Origin: UBA5078 sp033721235
Lineage (GTDB): Bacteria; Pseudomonadota; Gammaproteobacteria; Pseudomonadales; Pseudohongiellaceae
Length of the DNA stretch: 64,000 bases
Assembly (NCBI GenBank): GCA_033721235.1
Contig: JAWWAY010000004.1
Span: 124,001 to 188,000, forward strand
Reading direction: 5' to 3'
The notes below the pieces were generated by a model. It saw nothing but the letters and a program-made list of their open reading frames with translations. It was not told the origin of the DNA and did not search any database. Position numbers and translations under genes: made by a program. Each line of letters starts with the position of its first letter. Position 1 is the first letter of the stretch. Shown here one piece after another: positions 1-6,932 of this stretch.

Positions 1-1010
1 TGAATTCGCTCCTCAATGGTGGGGTGGGAGCTTAGATATTGAGCCACAGCAGATAGTGTCGATTCTTTAGCACCGTCTTGCTCTTCTGCCGCAAGAGCGA
101 CCATGGCATCGGCGAAGGCTGTGCTCGACATTCCAAGCTCTAGCAGTTTTTCGGCAGCAAAGGTATCCGCTTCTCGCTCCATATCTCTGGAGAAGGCGGC
201 GTCTAGCAAGGTGCTACCAGAACCTAATATGAGTTCAGAGATACCTTCTAAGTCTCCTAGTATGAATGAGAGCACAAGGGCTGCGCCCAGCGACTGAGCA
301 ACCATTTGAGGGCCGTGTTGGTGCTCGACATGCCCAATCTCATGCAGCAATACGGCGCTCAGAGCGTCCGGTTGCTCAATGAGCCGTTTGCCGAGTGTGT
401 CGGTTAATATGATGCTGCCGTTGGGGAGTGCGAAAGCATTAGCGCCGAACGTGGGAGAACTGCGAATGTGTAATGTATAGGGATAGGTGTCTGAGCCTAC
501 CTTTTTTTCAAGGCCGAGCCATAGTGCTTGTATGGTGTCGATTTCAGCGCTCGTTAATTCGCTCTCCTGCAAAAAAGCAAACTCAAGCGCGTCTAAAGTT
601 TGCGAGTCCATTTGTTCCCGCACTGAATCTGGGAGTATCGAGACTGTTAGCTTAGCCACAACGGGAATGCCTTTGGCTATGAATAACCACACCAACAGTG
701 GAACTGCTACCAAAGCTAGAATAATGCTTAGTGCATTTTGCTCTAGTGCCGACGCAATAATTGAGCCGCGACTTGTGTGTGGCCACCGAAAAGAGGTGTC
801 ACTTGGGGTGAATAGGGAGTTGTCCTCAAACTGAAGACTCACCGCTTGACCGGCGATTACGATACTTTGCTCCACCGAACTTAGCTCAGCCTCAATGAGT
901 AGGCTGTCGTCTTCGAGGGAGTAAACGCTTATGTGGTCAGTTTCAATATGGGCGCGCGCAGCTATTGACTGAGCGGCGCGTGGAAACTGAAACTGACCAT
1001 TCGTAAACAT
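1..1010 (-). CDS. M48 family metallopeptidase (partial, runs off the left edge)
   Basis: A continuous reading frame on the minus strand starts at an ATG at 1010 and stays open to the window edge, so the C-terminus is missing. The product has an N-terminal domain with no clear signal peptide, a hydrophobic segment at about residues 93-113, then an M48 zinc-protease domain with HEIGH at residues 223-227 followed by VEHQH. A downstream MEREAD segment supplies the third zinc ligand (Glu) expected of the family. The gene begins 3 bases after the YjgN-type gene at 1014-2075, so the two are almost certainly co-transcribed. DUF898/M48 pairs are familiar in gammaproteobacteria. The substrate is unknown. 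Confidence 0.88.
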   Translation of the reverse strand, partial: MFTNGQFQFPRAAQSIAARAHIETDHISVYSLEDDSLLIEAELSSVEQSIVIAGQAVSLQFEDNSLFTPSDTSFRWPHTSRGSIIASALEQNALSIILALVAVPLLVWLFIAKGIPVVAKLTVSILPDSVREQMDSQTLDALEFAFLQESELTSAEIDTIQALWLGLEKKVGSDTYPYTLHIRSSPTFGANAFALPNGSIILTDTLGKRLIEQPDALSAVLLHEIGHVEHQHGPQMVAQSLGAALVLSFILGDLEGISELILGSGSTLLDAAFSRDMEREADTFAAEKLLELGMSSTAFADAMVALAAEEQDGAKESTLSAVAQYLSSHPTIEERI

Positions 1011-1013
1011 GTT

Positions 1014-2075
1014 CTAACCTAATGCCACATCGACATCGAAGATACCTGCAGCTTCCTCGCCGAAAGCAGATGTTTTGGCTTCATAAGTGTCGATCACTTT
1101 CTCGATGTCTGGGCTAATGCTGGCCTCGGTGGCGCGAGCAAGGAACTTTGCTTTACGAACTTTAGCCCAAGGGTAGGCAAGCCCTAGAGTCACTATGGTT
1201 ACTACTGAATTGCTGATAAATAGCCAACAGTACCCGATGATACTTACGTCTGAGTAGAGTTCACCTAGGCCTTCAACGCTAGTGCTGTTGTATAGATGGT
1301 TGCGAACCATGGCGCTATATACCCCAATAAATATGCTGTAATAAATGACCGTGGCTAATAAGATTGCAAGCGATGTTATTGGTCCAGGTTCGCCTAAACT
1401 TTCAAGAGCTGGAACTAAGCCTGCAAATAGTGCGGCGAAAATAATAATTGCAGACACGCCGGTAACAAAGACGATCCAGTAGTAAACAACAGCTTTGGTT
1501 TCGACATAAAACTCTCTGTCACCATAGCGCACATTGCCATTAATAAACTTATCGATCTGCTGTACTACCAGCGGAGCAGCCAGGCCTAGTGTAAGAATGG
1601 CTAGTAAAGGGTAGATTACAAAGTGTAGAAAGGAGCTGCCGAAGCTGCCATCGAAGCTAAAGCGCACGTTGCGATAACTTGTCATGCGCAAATTAAAACG
1701 CAAGCTCATCACAATTAATAAAGGGCTTATTAGCATCAGCGCTAAAGTTGCAACTGAGCCTACCAAAGGCATAGTGGCAGTAAGTATTGTATAGGCAATA
1801 AAAAGAATTACAGCAATGATACGGCCTATAAGTATTTGCATTGGCTTTGCTAAGTAACGAAAAGAGTGGCCATTGATGCTTGTATGGCCATAGAAGTATT
1901 GATTAGTCCTAACTTTGGCCCAGGCACTGTAGATGCCGAGAGTAATAATAGACAGCAGGATGTTTACGATCCAAATACCAAAATATTCGGAGGCATTGCC
2001 TGTAAATTCAAAACGATAAACAGGGGTGGGGGAGTGATTAACGTCGGTGCTGTTATTAGGCAGGTCTGTCGTCAT
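1014..2075 (-). CDS. YjgN (DUF898) family multi-pass membrane protein
   Basis: This 353-residue protein has about six or more hydrophobic segments and two related halves. Each half carries the family's signature of an aromatic-rich FxFTGxxxEYFxIWxxNxLLxxxTLGIYSxWAKVR type (about residues 23-57), echoed near residue 300 as a second TLGLAYPWAKVRKAKF. That is the DUF898/YjgN pattern. It is an inner-membrane protein of unknown role. An AAGGAC ribosome binding site lies just upstream of the ATG at 2075. It is followed after 3 bases by the M48 peptidase gene, suggesting a joint membrane-protein quality-control function, which is inference from context only. Confidence 0.88.
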   Translation of the reverse strand: MTTDLPNNSTDVNHSPTPVYRFEFTGNASEYFGIWIVNILLSIITLGIYSAWAKVRTNQYFYGHTSINGHSFRYLAKPMQILIGRIIAVILFIAYTILTATMPLVGSVATLALMLISPLLIVMSLRFNLRMTSYRNVRFSFDGSFGSSFLHFVIYPLLAILTLGLAAPLVVQQIDKFINGNVRYGDREFYVETKAVVYYWIVFVTGVSAIIIFAALFAGLVPALESLGEPGPITSLAILLATVIYYSIFIGVYSAMVRNHLYNSTSVEGLGELYSDVSIIGYCWLFISNSVVTIVTLGLAYPWAKVRKAKFLARATEASISPDIEKVIDTYEAKTSAFGEEAAGIFDVDVALG

Positions 2076-2197
2076 TTTAAAGTCCTTTTTAAATTCGATA
2101 GAGACTTTAATTTATCCTAAATGACGAGTGGAAAAAAGCAGTATCAGTTAGTAGTAGTGAAAAATTGTGAATCATCTCTCGCTTGCTAGATACGAAA

Positions 2198-2231
2198 AAT
2201 GACTGCTTCGCTTTAGAGCGAGGCAGTCATT
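2198..2231 (-). terminator. Rho-independent terminator of the copper-monooxygenase-like gene
   Basis: An inverted repeat AATGACTGCTTCGCT / AGCGAGGCAGTCATT (15-bp stem with one G-U pair, 4-base loop) lies 10 bases beyond the stop codon at 2241. On the minus strand it is followed by a T run (complement of AAAAA at 2195-2199). Confidence 0.85.
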
Positions 2232-2240
2232 GGACAGATC

Positions 2241-3980
2241 TTACATTTCGTTGTTGTAAGTATAGGTCAAATATCCAGCAAACATTTCATCCCAAGTTTG
2301 CAGGCCGCCAAGCGAGTCAACATTAGGGTCGGAGGCACCTGGGTTGAAACGCGAATTATCAAAAGCACCATCGATAACAACCCTAGAACCTGCGGGCACG
2401 ACCATCGGCTCTGTTAGCCGATATGTGGGTTGCCAATTGAAGTTGTAGTTGGCGATATTGATTAGGTCTTCTGTCGTATTATCTGGGTAAATAAGCTTGA
2501 AGCGCATGTCTTTGCCGCGAGTGTGCATATGTGGACGGAAGGCGTATAGGGTGACCTCTTTTTCGAAGACATAGCTGGCATACATTCGATGATCCATTTC
2601 GCCTGCGGGAATGACAAGGTTACGGCCTTCATGGGATAGGCGGTAAGTGCGGAACTCGTGCTCGGGCGCTTCATCGGCTAGATAGATACCAATGGCAGTG
2701 TGGTCACGTGTCTCTTTACCCATGGTTGTGTAGTGCGAATCTAGGCGAATCTTCCAGCCTTTGGGGATAAATACGCCTGTACCCTCTGGGAATACTGTGG
2801 CCGCTTCTTTTCCAGGTGCATAGCCTTCTAGAAAGCGCACTTCTCCGCGCTCTTCAGAGGGAAGGTCTCGGCTGTAGTGAGGTTCAACGATGCTAGCAAT
2901 CATGTGGTGGACCACCGATCGTTCAGTTGGAATAAACTGCACGGCCTCCACCCATACGTCTTCTTCGAAGGGCAGGTCAATAATGGGGTAGCGATAGTCG
3001 ATAACGCCTGTAGCAGGCACTAGGAAATCCTCAGCGTAGACGATATGGTCTGGCTCACCAAGCTCCCAGCCCTCTTGGAATACTAAGCCGGAAAGGGGGT
3101 CCTCTTGAGTGGCGCCTTTAGGAGCTCCAGCGTCTATCCAATGAACCAGCGTTTGCAGGTCTTCGTCGCTGATATAGCGAGCGTTGGAGAAGTGTTTAAT
3201 ATCTGGATCTACCTGAGCAGGGGGCATGCGCTTAGTCATAAGCGTTTCACGAATCATGCTGGACCAACCCAATACCATTTGATGATTGTTCATGGCAAAA
3301 GGCGCGATGCCACCTTCACGGTGACAATCCACACAGCTTTCTTTCAGAATTGGCGCAATGTCTTTGGCGTAGTCTGGCGTGTTGTTGGCATGCATCTGTT
3401 TAGCGGGAAATTCCACTGCGCATCCATCGGCGTCCGCCTCAACTGTGTCCACACTGCGGGAGTTACCGCTGAAGGCGGTTTCCATTACTCTATCGATATC
3501 TTTGCGCACGGGGTCATCGTTGCGCACGCCCGATTGAACAGGCCCGCGATAGAGTATTTGCATTCTCTGCGGATCCAAAATAACGACTTCACCGGCTTTG
3601 CTAATGCCCAGTGATTCGGCCACTAACTGAGAACTATCAATTAGAACGGGCCATTCGTAGTCGAAGACGTCGGCTTCGCGCTTCACATCGTCGCGAGCTT
3701 CGCCAGCTATATTGAGCATGAGATAGCTGACAGCGGCGTTCTTATAGTCAGATTGCAGGAGTTTGTATTTGAAATTATCGTCGTAGTTACGCGCACAACC
3801 GTTTGCCTGAGCAATAATTATGACCGCATCTTGATAACCGTATTTATTGAGCTGATGAAAATTGCCTTCGGTATCGAGAAGGGCAAAGTTGCCGATGCGA
3901 TCGGCCGCATGCGTGGAGCTAATGCCAGCTAGGCTGGCAAGGGCGATGACCCCTAAGCACAGTAAGCGAGAGGTTTTCAT
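2241..3980 (-). CDS. Redoxin / cytochrome c / PHM-like copper monooxygenase fusion, exported
   Basis: This is a 579-residue protein; the ATG at 3980 is preferred because an AAGGAG site precedes it, although the frame extends to a TTG at 3986. The order is signal peptide (about 1-26), redoxin-like domain (about 27-170), c-heme segment with CVDCH at 216-220, then a domain resembling copper type II ascorbate-dependent monooxygenases (about 300-579). The copper ligands known from PHM and dopamine beta-hydroxylase can be matched: His358-His359 and His416 for the CuH site, His484 and His486 plus Met566 (WDEM context) for the CuM site. The redoxin domain has a lone Cys62 rather than CxxC, so thiol-disulfide exchange is doubtful. 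It probably hydroxylates an unidentified substrate in the periplasm, with the heme as a possible electron donor. The PAL-like gene lies 58 bases upstream on the same strand. Confidence 0.75.
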   Translation of the reverse strand: MKTSRLLCLGVIALASLAGISSTHAADRIGNFALLDTEGNFHQLNKYGYQDAVIIIAQANGCARNYDDNFKYKLLQSDYKNAAVSYLMLNIAGEARDDVKREADVFDYEWPVLIDSSQLVAESLGISKAGEVVILDPQRMQILYRGPVQSGVRNDDPVRKDIDRVMETAFSGNSRSVDTVEADADGCAVEFPAKQMHANNTPDYAKDIAPILKESCVDCHREGGIAPFAMNNHQMVLGWSSMIRETLMTKRMPPAQVDPDIKHFSNARYISDEDLQTLVHWIDAGAPKGATQEDPLSGLVFQEGWELGEPDHIVYAEDFLVPATGVIDYRYPIIDLPFEEDVWVEAVQFIPTERSVVHHMIASIVEPHYSRDLPSEERGEVRFLEGYAPGKEAATVFPEGTGVFIPKGWKIRLDSHYTTMGKETRDHTAIGIYLADEAPEHEFRTYRLSHEGRNLVIPAGEMDHRMYASYVFEKEVTLYAFRPHMHTRGKDMRFKLIYPDNTTEDLINIANYNFNWQPTYRLTEPMVVPAGSRVVIDGAFDNSRFNPGASDPNVDSLGGLQTWDEMFAGYLTYTYNNEM

Positions 3981-4037
3981 GGTCAAACTCCTTATTATTG
4001 TTACGACTATTCGAGTCGCGTGTTGAGCATTTACTTA

Positions 4038-4943
4038 TTATTGTTTGGAAAACTTTCGCATGATATGGCCGTCACCCCCTTCACCGCCGGTGACCTCGCC
4101 AGTGTAAACATTGCCGAGGGCATCCAGGGTGACACCCTCTGGCTCCGAACCGCTAATAAAGCCCAGTACTTCGCCGGTTTCGGCGCTGCCGTAGGTGACG
4201 CCGCGCTTGTCTTGGTAGTCGGCCACAAACAAGATGTCGTTCTCGTCTATGAAGAGACCGCTGGGCCAGCCAAACTGATCCCATTGAGTAATGAATTCGC
4301 CCTCTTGGGTGAAAATTTGAATTCTTTCATTGCCGCGATCAGCGACTAATAGGCGGCCTCGTTTATCGATAACGAGGCTATGAGGTAAATTAAATTGACC
4401 TGGCTCCTCTCCTCTTGTTCCCCACTCCATAAGAAAGTGACCTTTGGAGTTGAACTTTACGATGCGATTATTCCAGTGACCGTCGGCAATAAAAATATCT
4501 CCGTTTTCGGAAACGGCTACATCTGTGGGGCCATTGAAGGTGGTCTGGGTGTTGCCGCTCAGCCCCTTGATGCCGAGCTCCATTAAGAGATTGCCTTGTG
4601 TATCGAATTGATAAACTTTATGGCCCGCGCTGCGGCTGAAGTCCGTGGCCCAAAGCGTACCGTCTGGAGCGGCGCGAAAACCATGGGGCGTGGCAATTAA
4701 ATCAGTGCCCCAAGAATGGATTAGCTCACCCTGTGGGGAGAATTTCAAAATGGGTGGGTCGGAGCGATGAAAAGCGTAAAGAAAACCGTCTTGGTCAATA
4801 GTGACATTGGGCACTTGCCCCCACTCTATACCCTCGGGAAGGGGGAGAGGCCAGTTTTCCTCAAGCACATATTCTTGCGCCTCGGCGCTCAAGAGTGTCA
4901 AGGCAGAAAGGCTAGCTATTATAAGCGTTTGGCGTATTTTCAT
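4038..4943 (-). CDS. NHL-repeat beta-propeller, peptidyl-alpha-hydroxyglycine amidating lyase (PAL)-like
   Basis: The 301-residue product has a signal peptide ending near LLSAEAQ and about five to six NHL blades, each with PxxVAVxxxGxIFIADxxNxRI-type motifs. It aligns well by eye with the lyase half of eukaryotic PAM: HRSD at 59-62 (catalytic Arg), TPHG with His87 and LPHS with His188 (two zinc ligands), and ADRGNER with Arg203. Two usual PAL residues differ: the catalytic Tyr position (DGYxNSR) is His156 here, and the third zinc His position (PHD/PHG) is Glu269. Catalysis as a lyase is therefore uncertain. It is likely co-transcribed with the PHM-like gene at 2241-3980, 57 bases downstream. 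Confidence 0.75.
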   Translation of the reverse strand: MKIRQTLIIASLSALTLLSAEAQEYVLEENWPLPLPEGIEWGQVPNVTIDQDGFLYAFHRSDPPILKFSPQGELIHSWGTDLIATPHGFRAAPDGTLWATDFSRSAGHKVYQFDTQGNLLMELGIKGLSGNTQTTFNGPTDVAVSENGDIFIADGHWNNRIVKFNSKGHFLMEWGTRGEEPGQFNLPHSLVIDKRGRLLVADRGNERIQIFTQEGEFITQWDQFGWPSGLFIDENDILFVADYQDKRGVTYGSAETGEVLGFISGSEPEGVTLDALGNVYTGEVTGGEGGDGHIMRKFSKQ

Positions 4944-5057
4944 TATTATTTACTTTTTGAACACGCTGGATCGGATCATTCTACGCAATAGTCTCAATTT
5001 TGCGAATACTTTTTGATCGGGCGTATAGTTTTTACGGTGATTTACACGAGGGGGCGC

Positions 5058-5771
5058 TTAAATGCCTTGTGGTAGCTGCACTTGTGCACTACTCAAATCT
5101 TTGTACTCGCCTGGGGCAAGCTTGTTGTCCAGCGCTATGTGGCCGATATGGGTGCGGTGAATGCTTAACACTCGATTACGGAATCGCCCGAACATGCGTT
5201 TGATTTGGTGATACCGCCCCTCGTCAAGCGTCACAATTGCGCAACGCTCAGTAAGCAGTTCTAGCTGCGCTGGGCGAGTAGTGATGTCTTCGGTAGCGAA
5301 GTACATGCCTTGCTCGAAGGCGCTAACATACTCTGAGGTAATGGGTTTTTCTACTTCTACCCTATATACCTTCTTGATCTTGTGACTGGGGCGCATTAGC
5401 GCCTGTGACCAGCGGCCGTCATTGCTCAAGAGTAATAAACCGGTAGAGTCTTTGTCTAAACGTCCCACAATATGCAGATCGTCTGTGGCGGGCATGTCAA
5501 GCAGGTCTAAAACAGTGGGGTGTTGCGGGTCTTTCGTAGCGCTAATGAAGCCGGCAGGCTTGTTGAGCATTATATAACGCGCAGTGTTGGCTTGAACGCT
5601 CCTGCCGTCTATTTGAATATCACTAAAGGCATTAATAAGCAGGTCGGCTTCACGGGCTGTACGCTGATCTACCCGTATTCTGCCTTGTGCTAACATAGGC
5701 TTTACGTCTCGCATATTAATGCCCAGACGTTGGCTTAGAAAACGGTCGAGTCTGCGTTGTCTTGCAGCCAT
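5058..5771 (-). CDS. rsuA: RsuA-family 16S rRNA pseudouridine synthase
   Basis: The 237-residue protein has an N-terminal S4 RNA-binding segment (about 6-60) followed by the pseudouridine synthase core. The family motif GRLDKDSTGLLLL is at 103-115, with Asp106 as the catalytic aspartate, and the C-terminal EGRYHQIKRMF motif is typical of RsuA/RluB/RluE. Length and S4 domain favour RsuA, which modifies U516 of 16S rRNA, over the shorter RluE. The gene starts 8 bases after the end of the yjdM gene, so the two probably share a transcript. Assignment within RsuA/RluB/RluE/RluF remains slightly open. Confidence 0.85.
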   Translation of the reverse strand: MAARQRRLDRFLSQRLGINMRDVKPMLAQGRIRVDQRTAREADLLINAFSDIQIDGRSVQANTARYIMLNKPAGFISATKDPQHPTVLDLLDMPATDDLHIVGRLDKDSTGLLLLSNDGRWSQALMRPSHKIKKVYRVEVEKPITSEYVSAFEQGMYFATEDITTRPAQLELLTERCAIVTLDEGRYHQIKRMFGRFRNRVLSIHRTHIGHIALDNKLAPGEYKDLSSAQVQLPQGI

Positions 5772-5779
5772 GGGAATAT

Positions 5780-6118
5780 TTAGGCTTTCTTTACAAATTC
5801 GGACTTCAGCTTCATGGCACCTATGCCGTCAATTTTGCAGTCGATATCGTGATCGCCGTCTACTAAGCGTATATTCTTAACTTTGGTGCCAACTTTGACT
5901 ACCAAGGAAGAGCCTTTAACCTTTAAGTCCTTAATGACAGTGACGGTGTCACCATCTTGCAATGGATTGCCGTTGGAGTCCTTAATGCCTTGCTCTTGCT
6001 GCTCGTCAGGCTCCGATGCTAGTGCGGACCATTCGTGCGCACATTCCGGACAGACATAGTTATTTGCGTCCTGATAGGTGTATTCAGAGCTGCATTTGGG
6101 GCAATTCGGTAAACTCAT
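5780..6118 (-). CDS. yjdM: YjdM/PhnA family zinc-ribbon protein
   Basis: The 112-residue protein opens with a zinc ribbon: CPKC near residue 6 and CPEC near residue 23. A conserved beta-rich domain follows, with the DSNGNPLQDGDTVTVIKDLKVKG pattern of the YjdM/PhnA family in two shorter blocks. Despite the historic name, this protein is not a phosphonoacetate hydrolase and its role is unresolved. Length matches E. coli YjdM. It precedes the rsuA-like gene on the same strand and is divergent from the cytochrome gene at 6265. Confidence 0.88.
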   Translation of the reverse strand: MSLPNCPKCSSEYTYQDANNYVCPECAHEWSALASEPDEQQEQGIKDSNGNPLQDGDTVTVIKDLKVKGSSLVVKVGTKVKNIRLVDGDHDIDCKIDGIGAMKLKSEFVKKA

Positions 6119-6264
6119 TGGGTATCTCTTTCGTATTAGGTAGTTAAAGATTGCTTAGTAGGGCGGCGATAGTGCCAGAGCATCGCGGCCTAGTCTAGGA
6201 AAGCGCTGCCTTACTTAGGTGTGGTTTGCGTAATTAATGTTCTATTAATGTAAAGGTGACAATA

Positions 6265-6792
6265 ATGAAGCTAAGTAATTTTATGGGTTTAGCAGCAACG
6301 GTGTTGATGGTGAGTTTACAGGCCAATGCCGTTGACGAAACGAAACAGCTTGATATTACGGCAGAGGTTTTCGATTGTCTGGGGAATATGACCAAGGTGG
6401 GTGATTACTTTGTCACTAATATCTTAGGCGAGCTAGAGGAAACCAAAGCAGTCGCGGAATCCGAAGTTGGGGGCATTTTTCCGCCAGGGTCGCTGGTGTC
6501 GCTAATACCGGACGAAGTGATGGTAAAACACAAGGAGGGTTGGAACCCGCAGACCAATGATTGGGAGTTCTTTTTGCTCAATATTGAAGGGAGCGACGTT
6601 AGCATTGCAGATCGTGGAACGGATGATGTCATTAATAAATTTGATGGTAACTGCTTGACCTGCCATCAGTTAGCCCGTCCAGAGTGGGACTTTATTTGCG
6701 GGACGGATCACGGCTGTGCGCCCTTGCCGGTTACAAGAGAGCAGATTAGTGCGATCCAAAACAGCGATTCGCGCTGCGAAATGAAAGATTGA
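6265..6792 (+). CDS. Small periplasmic c-type cytochrome, P460-like
   Basis: The ATG at 6265 is chosen over the upstream GTG at 6256 because AAAGGTGA lies directly before it. The 175-residue product has a signal peptide (about 1-22) and a single heme motif CLTCH at 130-134. The stretch around residues 74-105 (PPGS, VMVKHKEGWNPQTNDWEFF) resembles the region before the heme in cytochrome P460 family proteins, where a lysine crosslinks the heme. Three extra Cys after the heme could form disulfides. It stands 140 bases upstream of the PQQ dehydrogenase on the same strand. P460 assignment is tentative; a periplasmic heme protein is well supported. Confidence 0.6.
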   Translation: MKLSNFMGLAATVLMVSLQANAVDETKQLDITAEVFDCLGNMTKVGDYFVTNILGELEETKAVAESEVGGIFPPGSLVSLIPDEVMVKHKEGWNPQTNDWEFFLLNIEGSDVSIADRGTDDVINKFDGNCLTCHQLARPEWDFICGTDHGCAPLPVTREQISAIQNSDSRCEMKD

Positions 6793-6932
6793 TGTAGGCG
6801 AATGTACGCTTTTTGATCACTCATTATTACATTTGCTTACAGACAGCAGCTATTCGGAGTGGGCGAAAACCGGTAAGATGCGCAGCTGCATTTGGTTTAG
6901 TAAGTTATATATACCCTTGAAGGAGAGTTCGC

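Noticed and set aside
3105..3614. Long plus-strand frame opposite the PHM-like gene
   Set aside because: It is a shadow of the real gene on the other strand, whose domains and terminator are clear; the frame's protein has no sign of structure.
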